This document shows, one piece after another, positions 1 through 8,215 of a stretch of DNA of 33,573 bases. Each line of letters begins with the position of its first letter. The first letter of the stretch is position 1. The notes below the pieces were generated by a model. The model did no database searches and was not told where the DNA came from. It saw only the letters and a program-made list of their open reading frames with translations. The translations under genes and the position numbers were made by a program. The stretch is from Acinetobacter sp. UBA3106 (GTDB lineage Bacteria > Pseudomonadota > Gammaproteobacteria > Pseudomonadales > Moraxellaceae). Location of the stretch: assembly GCA_002365595.1 (NCBI GenBank), contig DFAM01000012.1, positions 9,729-43,301 on the forward strand. The letters are read 5' to 3'.

Positions 1-1
1 G

Positions 2-376
2 CATCACAGCCTGATCGCAAAGACAGAAGATTATCAAAAGCTCAATTTTAATGCCGAATATGCGACACAATCTGGACCTATGCTAGTCATTGACGGGCAG
101 ATTAATCCCAATTTTCTAAAAGATTCAGACTCGTTTAAAATCCGTAATGGCGTAGGGATGAAAGATCAAACCTTATATTTCGTCATCAGTCGAAATGCAG
201 TCAGCTTTTATCAATTTGCACAATTTTTTAAAGATCAGCTAAACGTGCAACAGGCCTTGTACTTAGATGGCTCAATCTCAAGTGCCTATATTCCGCAATT
301 AAAGCGCTCCGACTCTCTGTTTAATTTAGGACCAATAGTTGCCTATATCGATCAACAGAACTGTTCTACGCAGTGA
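2..376 (+). CDS. Phosphodiester glycosidase family protein (DUF2233/NAGPA-like), 3' part only
   Basis: The reading frame is already open at base 2 and runs to a TGA at 374-376, so the true start lies upstream of the window and the first internal ATG (80) should not be taken as the start. The visible 124 residues contain MLVIDGQINPNF, NGVGMK and the late motif YLDGSISSAYIP. These match the C-terminal half of the NAGPA/DUF2233 family (phosphodiester glycosidase fold), where Asp and Gly/Ser loops form the active site. Any signal peptide would be in the missing part. In bacteria these are often exported proteins of unknown substrate. It converges with the FadL-type gene, with only 17 bp between the stop codons and no clear hairpin there. 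Family assignment is fairly sure; substrate is unknown. Confidence 0.72.
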   Translation, partial: HHSLIAKTEDYQKLNFNAEYATQSGPMLVIDGQINPNFLKDSDSFKIRNGVGMKDQTLYFVISRNAVSFYQFAQFFKDQLNVQQALYLDGSISSAYIPQLKRSDSLFNLGPIVAYIDQQNCSTQ

Positions 377-393
377 ATGAAGCTCGCTACCTA

Positions 394-1638
394 TTAAAAC
401 TTGTATCCAATTTTTAAACCGTAGCCTATGGCATGGTTATGATTAAATTCACCGACCTGTGAGGCTTCAGATATCCCGGGAAGGGGAAGATAGTAGGTGC
501 CATCTTGTGCAGTTACATCACCAAGCCAATAGTATTTAACACCACCAGCAATAAAATAGTTGGGTTCAGGATTAAACTGTAGTCCCAGGCCTGCACTGCT
601 GTAGCCTTTGGTAGGATTTAAAATTGATGCAGGATTTCCCGTGCCGGAATCCCAGCCCAGATCAAATGATGCGGACCATTTTGTGGTCATTTGTCTTGCA
701 AGGCCTAGGGTCACACTCCATTGGTTGTTTTGATAATCATCCAGATTAAAACCTTCGGTATACATGCCATTGCTCAGTGTCGTGGTGGCAAGTTCCGATA
801 ATGCGCCGAACTGAGTCGGACGAATGATAAAATCCTTCCAGTTGACCCAGCGAATAGTCGTGTACAGTAAAGTTCCGCTCATCATTCCGGTCTGGACATC
901 CAGATTGACTGATTGTGGGGTGGAAAGTGTGGTTTTAGCATTTTCCGCAAGCAGTAGCGGCGTGCCTAAAATATTTTCTTCTACATTGATCTTGTGATTG
1001 ATTTTTGAGTGATAGGTCAAGGCGGCTTTTAAGTCTATTTCGGGAAGCTGATAGGCCAGACCCACTTTCCAGCCGAGCGCAGCATCTTGCTTAAATTTTG
1101 CGTTATAGCCATTAAATTCTGCATATACCCGTCCACGAAGTGCAACCTGACCTTTCACGGTTTGATAGGCAGGGCCGGCATAGAGATTAATATTTTTGAC
1201 AGGTTGATAGCCTAAAATAAAACTCAGATTCTGGCTGTCGACTTCGACCTGAGTACCTTGCTGGCTTAGCGCCGTATCGGAGAAACTGCCATTGTCTTTT
1301 AATGGATAGTGTAAGTCTGAACCAAAGGGCTGATCATAAAGAATGCCAAAAGAAAAATTTGGAATGAACTGCAGTTTCAGCGCGGCACTATGATACTGAA
1401 AATTCTGGGCAATATTATCGGTTGTAGCGTCGCCACTGTCAGGATTAACCAGATCTGGACGCGAACCGAGAGTATGCCCAGACACTTCAGGATCGGCAGC
1501 AGTAATCGTGGCTTCAAAATAATGCCCGGATTCCAGAAAAGGCAACACGGATTGGCCTGATTGATCCATGGCTGCCGCCTGACTATGGCTTGAGATTAGG
1601 CTGCATAATATTGCCAGTCTAGGATAATACCGTTTCAT
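394..1638 (-). CDS. FadL/OmpP1-family outer membrane transport protein
   Basis: A 414-residue protein with an N-terminal signal peptide (MKRYYPRLAILCSLISSHSQAAA, probable cleavage after Ala) and a C-terminus ending in aromatic Phe (IGYKF), as expected of an outer-membrane beta-barrel. The body has alternating amphipathic strands and segments such as NFSFGILYDQPFG, LGYQPVKNINLYAGP and LGLARQMTTKWSASFDLGW that are typical of the FadL family. That family moves long-chain fatty acids or other hydrophobic compounds through a side opening in the barrel. The start is supported by AAAGGA seven bases before the ATG. The mRNA leader is strikingly purine-rich. Substrate cannot be told from sequence. It is probably transcribed alone, since a terminator separates it from the upstream 75-codon gene. 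Confidence 0.85.
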   Translation of the reverse strand: MKRYYPRLAILCSLISSHSQAAAMDQSGQSVLPFLESGHYFEATITAADPEVSGHTLGSRPDLVNPDSGDATTDNIAQNFQYHSAALKLQFIPNFSFGILYDQPFGSDLHYPLKDNGSFSDTALSQQGTQVEVDSQNLSFILGYQPVKNINLYAGPAYQTVKGQVALRGRVYAEFNGYNAKFKQDAALGWKVGLAYQLPEIDLKAALTYHSKINHKINVEENILGTPLLLAENAKTTLSTPQSVNLDVQTGMMSGTLLYTTIRWVNWKDFIIRPTQFGALSELATTTLSNGMYTEGFNLDDYQNNQWSVTLGLARQMTTKWSASFDLGWDSGTGNPASILNPTKGYSSAGLGLQFNPEPNYFIAGGVKYYWLGDVTAQDGTYYLPLPGISEASQVGEFNHNHAIGYGLKIGYKF

Positions 1639-1660
1639 ATATTTTCCTTTTAGACTTATT

Positions 1661-1714
1661 TTTTATTCTTCTGTTCTTGCTGTTTTTTATCTTTTATTCT
1701 TCATTCTTTTATTC
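1661..1714. repeat. Short pyrimidine-rich direct repeats upstream of the FadL-type gene
   Basis: On the plus strand the 11-mer TTTTATTCTTC occurs at 1661-1671 and again at 1692-1702 (31 bp apart), and its first eight bases recur at 1707-1714. On the coding (minus) strand this gives a purine-rich leader about 20-80 bases before the start codon. It may be simple low-complexity DNA or an unstructured translation-enhancing leader. No known regulator site is recognised. Confidence 0.4.
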
Positions 1715-1878
1715 GTGATTATTGGCTTAGCTTTTATATTTTTTTTAAAATTCTTATTGTAGTAGAGCACTTTTAAATTGTGAGGAATAGCAAATTCTGG
1801 ATGAATGATGAGAACTATGTTTCGAAGTATTAAAATTTAAAAATAACCCGTTCTAGAACAATTTTCGTGGGCAAATAA

Positions 1879-1906
1879 AAAGGCATTTAGTTGACTAAAT
1901 GCCTTT
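1879..1906 (-). terminator. Intrinsic terminator after the 75-codon gene
   Basis: A perfect 12-bp stem (AAAGGCATTTAG / CTAAATGCCTTT) with a 4-base loop lies 21 bp past the stop of the minus-strand gene at 1928. Read on the minus strand it is followed by TTTTTATTT. It isolates that gene from the FadL-type gene downstream. Confidence 0.8.
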
Positions 1907-1927
1907 GTTTAGAGGGGCTAGACTCTA

Positions 1928-2155
1928 TTATTGAAGTGGTAGATGCTGTAATTCATTTAACTCTTTACGGCTATAACCTCTGGAGATTAAAACTTTTTTA
2001 ATTCCAATAATGACTTTTTGATCCGTCGCTTTAGTCAAAGCTTCGATCAATTGTTCATTCGATTTACAAGAGCAATCATTTTCAACACAGGAGATTTGAT
2101 TCTTGTGTTCGTTTTGCTGTTGATTAGCAGAAAACAGCTTTTGCCAAAAACTCAT
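1928..2155 (-). CDS. Small Cys-containing hypothetical protein (75 aa)
   Basis: I do not recognise this protein. It has 75 residues: a polar Gln/Asn-rich N-terminus (MSFWQKLFSANQQQNEHKNQ), a cysteine cluster CVENDCSC near residues 23-30, and a predicted helical C-terminus with IIGIKKVLISRGYSRKEL. There is no signal peptide or membrane segment. AAGG lies five bases before the ATG, and a strong terminator follows, so it looks like a real single-gene transcription unit. The C-x5-C-x-C pattern could bind a metal or be redox-active, but this is inference only. Confidence 0.65.
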   Translation of the reverse strand: MSFWQKLFSANQQQNEHKNQISCVENDCSCKSNEQLIEALTKATDQKVIIGIKKVLISRGYSRKELNELQHLPLQ

Positions 2156-2341
2156 AGAGCCTTCATATGCAACCTAACATAGATCGAAATATATCCAAAT
2201 TTTTGAGGAATACAAGTCCATATCAGTGATAAAAGCAGCAGTTAGACACGAAATTTTCCGATGATAGCAGAATAATCTAACGGTATTATGACAGTTACTG
2301 CATGATGATTATTTATAAACACTTAATTTTCAATACCATAA

Positions 2342-2367
2342 AAATGAAACCCAATTGAGCTTCATTT
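2342..2367 (-). terminator. Possible weak terminator of trmA
   Basis: A 7-bp stem AAATGAA / TTCATTT encloses 12 bases, 31 bp beyond the trmA stop. On the minus strand it is followed by TTTATGG, and the 3' arm itself ends in T residues. The stem is AT-rich, so the call is tentative. Confidence 0.3.
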
Positions 2368-2398
2368 ATACATAGAAATTAAAACTGAAATAAATTGT

Positions 2399-3481
2399 TT
2401 AAATCTTTTCAAGTAACACACCCGATTCGACGTGATGGGTATACGGGAACTGGTCAAACATCGCAAATCTGGTCACTTTATGCGTGGTTGATAAGGTCTT
2501 CAAGTTGTCTTCTAGGGTGTCAGGATTACATGAGATATAAATGATGCACTCAAAACGTTGAATCAGTTTTAAGGTTTCATCATCAATGCCTGCACGTGGT
2601 GGATCAACAAATACCGTGTCGAAGTCATAGCTTGAGATATCAATCTCTGCTTCCTGCAAGCGACGGAATTCACGTTCACCATTATAGGCTTGAGTAAAAT
2701 CTTCAGCGGATAAACGTGCTACCTGAATATTGTCAATCTGGTTTTGCTCAATATTCCACTGCGCCGCATAAACAGAGGATTTCGCCAGTTCGGTAGCCAG
2801 TACACGATTGAACTTGGTGGACAGTGGCAGGGTGAAGTTACCATTGCCACAGTACAATTCGAGCAAGTCTTTATTTGACTGTTCAGCTGCATTGCATGCC
2901 CATTCCAGCATTTTTTGGCAGACTTGTGCATTCGGCTGGGTAAAGCTGCTTTCAATTTGCTTATATTGATACGTGCGATCAAATACTTGCAGTTCTTCAA
3001 CCACAAATTCATCACTGAGTACGACTTTTTGACCGCGGCTACGACCAATCACTTTGATATTCAGTTTTTCAGTCAGTTGTTTGGCTAAGGCTTCCCATTC
3101 GGCATCCAGCGGGCAACGATAAATCATGGAAACCAGCATTTCGCCTTTTAAAGTTGCCAAAAAGTGAACTTCAAATAAGCGTTTAGACAATACTGGATTG
3201 CTTTTCAGCTCTTGCAGCAAAATCGGCATCAATTGATTAATGCTTTTATCTGCAATCGGGAATTCGTCAATGCGAATGACTTTTTTCTGGTTATCTTCAC
3301 TGCGTTCAAACATCGCATAAAACATATCGTCGTCAGTATGCCAAATACGGAATTCTGCGCGCATACGGAAGTTTTGTTCAGGCGAAGGAAATACTTCTAA
3401 AGAAGGGGGATGAAACTCGGCAAATTGAGCAGAAATACGTGCAATCTTGGCATCAAGTTGTAACTGATAAGCTGAAGTCAT
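2399..3481 (-). CDS. trmA: tRNA (uracil-5-)-methyltransferase TrmA
   Basis: A 360-residue enzyme that methylates uridine 54 in the T-loop of tRNA to 5-methyluridine using S-adenosylmethionine. Length and sequence match TrmA (about 366 residues in E. coli), not the larger RlmC/RlmD, and there is no N-terminal Fe-S cysteine cluster or TRAM domain. The SAM-binding loop is LLELYCGNGNFTLPL (about 205-220). The catalytic motif ISCNPDTL holds the nucleophile Cys318, VDPPRAG precedes it, and the general base is Glu352 in HHVESGVLLEKI. The N-terminal FRMRAEFRIWH segment is also typical. The start gives the usual family N-terminus although no strong Shine-Dalgarno is visible. It appears to be a single-gene unit. 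Confidence 0.96.
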   Translation of the reverse strand: MTSAYQLQLDAKIARISAQFAEFHPPSLEVFPSPEQNFRMRAEFRIWHTDDDMFYAMFERSEDNQKKVIRIDEFPIADKSINQLMPILLQELKSNPVLSKRLFEVHFLATLKGEMLVSMIYRCPLDAEWEALAKQLTEKLNIKVIGRSRGQKVVLSDEFVVEELQVFDRTYQYKQIESSFTQPNAQVCQKMLEWACNAAEQSNKDLLELYCGNGNFTLPLSTKFNRVLATELAKSSVYAAQWNIEQNQIDNIQVARLSAEDFTQAYNGEREFRRLQEAEIDISSYDFDTVFVDPPRAGIDDETLKLIQRFECIIYISCNPDTLEDNLKTLSTTHKVTRFAMFDQFPYTHHVESGVLLEKI

Positions 3482-3670
3482 ATGCAGTAAAAATCACAAA
3501 CACATTGAAAACAGGGATGGTAACAAAGTTTGAATCAGATGACTAAACTTATTGCCATTTCAATACTAGAAATATAGCTTGAACGAAAATTTTACAAGAA
3601 TCTTGTCGGACTTGTTTAAATCGGTTCTCAATCCATCCAATAAGTGAAAGCATGACGACTCATCTATAGG

Positions 3671-3713
3671 TAAAAAAACCAAGCCAATCAGACCAGGGAG
3701 AAATTGGCTTGGT
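3671..3713 (-). terminator. Intrinsic terminator of putA
   Basis: An 11-bp perfect stem ACCAAGCCAAT / ATTGGCTTGGT with a 14-base loop (3678-3713) is followed on the minus strand by TTTTTTTA (from 3677 down). It lies about 60 bp past the putA stop codon. Confidence 0.85.
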
Positions 3714-3773
3714 AAAGAGAAAAGACAGTGAATTATAGGATGAAGCGCTGAAATTCAGTTTATAAATTTAACC

Positions 3774-6700
3774 TTAAGTTAAAGTCATCAGGCTGGCATT
3801 TCCTCCTGCTGCCGCGGTATTGATACTAATCGCGCGCTCAATGACGAATCGTTCTAATGGAATGTCGTAGTCAAGCGGCTGCAAATGGGTGATACCAATA
3901 ATCGCACCTGAACGTGCAGCAATCTGATGTTGCAACTTTTGCAGTTGGGCTTTGGTACCGTGATGTAGCACTGCGTCAAAATCATCTGTTTCAATGTTCT
4001 GGATCACGGCAAAACGCTGTGCAATTTCTTTCGGCATTTTAGAAAGATATTTGAGCACAAAAGTATTTTCAGCCAGAACCACAGGCTGACTGCCAACCGC
4101 AAAAATTGCAGCCAATTGTTGAATTTGATCCTGTTCCTGATCCGCTAGAGAAAGTACACGTTTTCTTGGCAGCACCACGTATTGATTACTTTCCCCGGTC
4201 GGCCCTTGCAATTCATAATGATGGCCAGAGCAAAAAGCGGGACTAGGCTTCAAATGATATTGAGGAAAAGTTTTTTCAGCCCAAGTGTAAAATGTCTCGT
4301 ATAAAGGATGATGCGCTGGCTGTATTTCAGTTGATTGCGTTGCAAAAGGAGTGGCCAATTTTTTCGCTGAACAATGCTGCATTAAACGGTACAGATAAAT
4401 TGGACCGCCTGCTTTAGGTCCGGTACCGGATAATCCTTCACCGCCAAAGGGCTGAACGCCGACTACAGCCCCGACAATATTACGGTTGATATATAGGTTA
4501 CCGACTTCAGCATGTGCAATCACGGTTTGAATGGTTTCATCAATACGGGTATGCAGTCCCATGGTGAGGCCATAACCTTTGGCATTGATCTGTTCAAGTA
4601 GCTGTTCTAATTGACCGTATTTATAGCGAATCACATGTAAGACCGGACCAAATACTTCACGTTGCAAATCATCCAGATTCGGCAACTCAATTAAAGTAGG
4701 AGGAATAAAAGTGCCTTGGTTTAAAGCTTGATCTTGTGTGGTATTCAGCATCAATTGATGGACGGGATGACCTTTGCCGCGCACCTGATCAATATGTTTT
4801 TGAATATTGCTTTGCGCTTCAAGATCAATCACAGGGCCGATATCGGTTTTTAACAGGAACGGATTGCCGACACGCAGTTGTTGCATCGCGCCTTTCAGCA
4901 TATGGATGACGCTATCAGCATTGTCTTCCTGCACACACAGTACACGTAAGGCAGAGCAACGTTGCCCGGCGCTGTCATAAGCCGAACTCACCACATCCAG
5001 AATAACTTGTTCAGTCAATGCGGATGAGTCCACAATCATGGCGTTTTGACCACCGGTTTCCGCAATTAAAGGAATCGGTTGACCCGAAATACTGAGTCGT
5101 TGCGCCAGGGTCTTTTGCAAAATTTTAGCCACATCGGTTGAACCGGTAAACATGATGCCTTGAATACGCGCATCCCCACTTAATTGTGCACCGACGGTTT
5201 CACCTTGTCCGGGAAGCAGTTGCAAAACATCTTGAGGAATACCGGCTTGCCATAAGATCTGGATGGCTTGCGCTGCAATCAGCGGTGTTTGCTCAGCCGG
5301 TTTTGCAAGTACGGTATTTCCGGCAACCAGCGCTGCTGCAATCTGTCCGGTGAAAATAGCCAATGGGAAATTCCATGGGCTGATACATAACACCGGGCCG
5401 AGGGGTTGAATAACGGTATCATCATCCAAATTGATCATTTGTGTAGCGTAATAACGCAGGAAATCAATCGCTTCACGAACTTCAGCAATGGCATTGGCAT
5501 AGGTTTTACCGCTTTCACGACACAGTAGAATCATCAATTCCTGTAAACGCGATTGCATGATGTCGGCTGCACGCTGTAGGCAAGCAGCACGTATATCTTT
5601 AGGAGTATTGCTCCATTCAGTTTGGGCATTAACAGCATGATCTAATGCTAGATTCACTTGTACAGAACTCGCTTCTTGCACATGGCCGACCACATCGGCG
5701 TGATTGGAAGGATTTAAAATGGTGATAAGTTCTGAATGTTCATCATTCAGATGATCTTCGCTACTAAGGTTTTTACCCAATGCTTGAGCTTGCCATTGCT
5801 GCTGACTGAACTCTTGTGCAGTTTGATTCAGCGACATTAACTCGTGATCATTGGCTAAATCTAAACCCATAGAGTTTGGACGAGTATCGCCGTATAAATC
5901 TGGTGCGAGCGGAATGGCCGGATGCTTTTGACCAATCTGAGATTCTTTGGCTGCATTTTTTAAAATTTCTGCACGTGGATTTTCAATCAGATCTTCAATT
6001 TTTAAGGATTTATCTGCAATACGGTTTACGAAAGAGGTATTGGCGCCATTTTCCAGTAAACGTCGGACCAGATACGCCAGTAGTGTTTCATGATTGCCGA
6101 CTGGTGCGTAAATACGGCAAGGCACCCCCAGTTTGTTCTCCATTTTATTGCCCACCACTTGCTCATAGAGTGGTTCGCCCATGCCATGCAGACACTGGAA
6201 TTCATATTGACCGCTGTAATATTGATTCGGATCGGCTAAATGGTAAATCGTGGCAAGGGTTTGGGCATTATGCGTCGCAAACTGCGGATAAATCTGCTCT
6301 GGGGCAGCCAGGAGTTTTTTGGCACAGGCAATATAAGATAAGTCCGTATGTACTTTACGGGTAAATACCGGATAGTCAGTCATGCCATCAATCTGGGCTT
6401 TCTTAATTTCGCTATCCCAGTAAGCACCTTTAACCAGACGGATCATCAAACGTTTTTGACTGCGTTTTGCTAAATCCACTACATAATCAACCACGTTGAA
6501 ACAACGTTTTTGATAGGCCTGAATTACAAAACCAATCCCTTTCCAGTCGGAAAGACTAGGCTCAAAACACAGACGGTCTAATAATTCCAGGGAAATTTCC
6601 AGACGCTCAGATTCTTCAGCATCAATGTTTAAACCAATATTGTAGCGTTTTGCCAGTTCCGCCAATTGCAGCACTTTTGGATACAGCTCGTCATGTACGC

Positions 6701-7544
6701 GGCTGATTTGTGCACGCTGATAGCGCGGATGCAGGGCAGACAGCTTGATGGAAATGCCAGGACCCTCATAAACATCTTTGTCTTTGGATGCCTGACCAAT
6801 GGCATGGATGGCATTGCTATAATCTTGGTAATAACGTTCAGCATCATGTTCTGTGAGTGCTGCTTCACCGAGCATGTCATAGGAATATCGGAAACCTTTG
6901 TCTTCTAAAAGTTCTGCATGTTCTAGCGCTTCTTGAATGGTTTCACCAGTCACGAACTGTTCACCCATCATCCGCATGGCCACATCTACCGCTTTACGGA
7001 TAATACCGCGACCACTACGTGCTAAAAGCCCGGTCAGGACACTGGATAAACTTTTCTGTTTTGGCGTTTCCATCAGTTTGCCGGTTAGCATGAGGCCCCA
7101 AGCCGCAGCATTGACAAACATCAGGCTACTTTGCCCAACATGCTCCTTCCAATTACCCTGATTAATTTTGTCGCGAATTAGCAGGTCACGTGTCGCACTA
7201 TCCGGAATACGAAGCAAGGCTTCCGCCAGACACATCAGGGCAATGCCTTCTTGAGAGGACAATGAAAATTCTTGCAATAAACCCTGAACGATTCCGGCTT
7301 TACCATTCGTGCTTTTACGTTCACGCAATGTGTGGGCCAAGTTGAAGGCAAGATCATAAATACGCTGATTCAGTTGTTCAGAAATCTGGCTATATTCAAG
7401 CAGGTTTTCAACACACTCGGGTTCAGCACGGCGCCAGGCAGTATTAACCTCAACTTCATAATCATTCTGTTCTTTGAATTCAGTAATATATTCAAAGTGA
7501 GGTTTTGCTTCGTCGAAACGGGTTTCTGTATCCATCATATTCAT
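3774..7544 (-). CDS. putA: Bifunctional proline dehydrogenase / 1-pyrroline-5-carboxylate dehydrogenase PutA
   Basis: Oxidises proline to pyrroline-5-carboxylate (FAD-dependent, electrons to quinone) and then to glutamate (NAD-dependent), channelling the intermediate. The PRODH barrel (about residues 230-550) shows GISIKLSALHPRY, RLVKGAYWDSEIK, FATHNAQT and the substrate-binding RRLLENGANTSF. The aldehyde dehydrogenase domain (about 620-1090) shows ISPWNFPLAIFTGQ, FTGSTDVAK, AETGGQNAMIVD and catalytic Cys863 in SAGQRCSALR. An ALDH-like C-terminal extension follows. I chose the ATG at 7544 (1256 aa): it has AGGA seven bases upstream, and the longer open frame from 7676 would overlap the divergent regulator gene and erase the promoter. 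There is no N-terminal ribbon-helix-helix DNA-binding domain, so it should not autoregulate as E. coli PutA does. The Lrp-type neighbour is the probable regulator. Confidence 0.96.
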   Translation of the reverse strand: MNMMDTETRFDEAKPHFEYITEFKEQNDYEVEVNTAWRRAEPECVENLLEYSQISEQLNQRIYDLAFNLAHTLRERKSTNGKAGIVQGLLQEFSLSSQEGIALMCLAEALLRIPDSATRDLLIRDKINQGNWKEHVGQSSLMFVNAAAWGLMLTGKLMETPKQKSLSSVLTGLLARSGRGIIRKAVDVAMRMMGEQFVTGETIQEALEHAELLEDKGFRYSYDMLGEAALTEHDAERYYQDYSNAIHAIGQASKDKDVYEGPGISIKLSALHPRYQRAQISRVHDELYPKVLQLAELAKRYNIGLNIDAEESERLEISLELLDRLCFEPSLSDWKGIGFVIQAYQKRCFNVVDYVVDLAKRSQKRLMIRLVKGAYWDSEIKKAQIDGMTDYPVFTRKVHTDLSYIACAKKLLAAPEQIYPQFATHNAQTLATIYHLADPNQYYSGQYEFQCLHGMGEPLYEQVVGNKMENKLGVPCRIYAPVGNHETLLAYLVRRLLENGANTSFVNRIADKSLKIEDLIENPRAEILKNAAKESQIGQKHPAIPLAPDLYGDTRPNSMGLDLANDHELMSLNQTAQEFSQQQWQAQALGKNLSSEDHLNDEHSELITILNPSNHADVVGHVQEASSVQVNLALDHAVNAQTEWSNTPKDIRAACLQRAADIMQSRLQELMILLCRESGKTYANAIAEVREAIDFLRYYATQMINLDDDTVIQPLGPVLCISPWNFPLAIFTGQIAAALVAGNTVLAKPAEQTPLIAAQAIQILWQAGIPQDVLQLLPGQGETVGAQLSGDARIQGIMFTGSTDVAKILQKTLAQRLSISGQPIPLIAETGGQNAMIVDSSALTEQVILDVVSSAYDSAGQRCSALRVLCVQEDNADSVIHMLKGAMQQLRVGNPFLLKTDIGPVIDLEAQSNIQKHIDQVRGKGHPVHQLMLNTTQDQALNQGTFIPPTLIELPNLDDLQREVFGPVLHVIRYKYGQLEQLLEQINAKGYGLTMGLHTRIDETIQTVIAHAEVGNLYINRNIVGAVVGVQPFGGEGLSGTGPKAGGPIYLYRLMQHCSAKKLATPFATQSTEIQPAHHPLYETFYTWAEKTFPQYHLKPSPAFCSGHHYELQGPTGESNQYVVLPRKRVLSLADQEQDQIQQLAAIFAVGSQPVVLAENTFVLKYLSKMPKEIAQRFAVIQNIETDDFDAVLHHGTKAQLQKLQHQIAARSGAIIGITHLQPLDYDIPLERFVIERAISINTAAAGGNASLMTLT

Positions 7545-7663
7545 GCCAACATCCTGTGACTGCCAATTTTTTTGTTGAGTCAAATACCTTATATAATTTA
7601 TGATTACAGAAAGGATGCCGAATAACTCACTATAATTTTTATTCATTTTAGAGAATAATTCAG
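7545..7663. promoter_or_regulatory. Divergent promoter region putA / Lrp-type regulator
   Basis: These 119 bp separate the start codons of putA (minus) and the Lrp/AsnC gene (plus). They are very AT-rich. TATAAT at 7631-7636 is a candidate -10 for the regulator gene, 27 bp before its ATG, with no good -35. On the minus strand TATATAAGG near 7591-7599 could be the putA -10. Lrp-family proteins usually bind degenerate AT-rich palindromes in such shared regions. No exact operator can be assigned by eye. Confidence 0.55.
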
Positions 7664-8155
7664 ATGACGAGCCCAATTTTTACTTTGGACAGAACGGATA
7701 TCAAAATTTTAGATATTCTGCAAAATGATGGACGAATTTCGAATATCAAATTGGCTGAAGCAGTGAATCTATCAGCCACTGCAGCACTGGCGCGGGTGCA
7801 AAAATTAGCCAAAGACGGTTTTATTTTAGGCTATGAAGCGAAGCTCAACCCTGACATGCTGAATGCCAGTTTTGTGGTGTTTGTGGAAATATTACTGGAT
7901 AAAACCACGCCTAATGTGTTGGAAGAATTTTCCGATGCGATCATGCAATATCCGGAAATCGTGGAATGTCATATGATCAGCGGCGGTTTCGATTTTGTGG
8001 TAAAAATCCGCTGTGCCAATATGGAAGAGTTCCGCAGAATTTCAGGACAGGTGCTGTGGCAATTGCCTGGGATTAAAGAAACACGCAGTTATCCGGTAAT
8101 GGAAGTGATTAAAGAAAGCTCCAAGATATATTTAAAAAGCAAAGGGCAAAAATAA
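7664..8155 (+). CDS. Lrp/AsnC-family transcriptional regulator, probable regulator of putA
   Basis: A 163-residue protein with an N-terminal winged helix-turn-helix (LDRTDIKILDILQNDGRISNIKLAEAVNLSATAALARVQKL, described here by its ends: residues about 7-47) and a C-terminal RAM ligand-binding domain. The RAM domain includes FVEILLDKTTP, VECHMISGGFDFVVKIRC and LPGIKETRSYPVMEVIK. Size and both domains fit Lrp/AsnC proteins, which form octamers or hexadecamers sensing amino acids. It is transcribed divergently from putA across 119 bp and is followed by putP on the opposite strand. PutR-like Lrp proteins activate putA with proline in several proteobacteria, and that role is inferred here from position and from PutA lacking its own DNA-binding domain. 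Its Shine-Dalgarno is weak. Confidence 0.9.
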   Translation: MTSPIFTLDRTDIKILDILQNDGRISNIKLAEAVNLSATAALARVQKLAKDGFILGYEAKLNPDMLNASFVVFVEILLDKTTPNVLEEFSDAIMQYPEIVECHMISGGFDFVVKIRCANMEEFRRISGQVLWQLPGIKETRSYPVMEVIKESSKIYLKSKGQK

Positions 8156-8159
8156 AGCA

Positions 8160-8178
8160 AAGGGGCATAAAGCCCCTT
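8160..8178. terminator. Hairpin terminator between convergent lrp-type gene and putP
   Basis: A 7-bp GC-rich stem AAGGGGC / GCCCCTT with a 5-base loop lies just after the regulator stop. On the plus strand it is followed by ATTGT, a weak U-tract. On the minus strand it is followed by TGCTTTATTTTTG. It probably serves both genes. Confidence 0.6.
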
Positions 8179-8215
8179 ATTGTAAATGCCAAACTAGACT
8201 GCAATGATTCAGATT

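Noticed and set aside
5876..6364. Long plus-strand open frame (162 codons) inside putA
   Set aside because: It is antisense to the PRODH region of putA, whose motifs are intact. It has no family features and no ribosome site.
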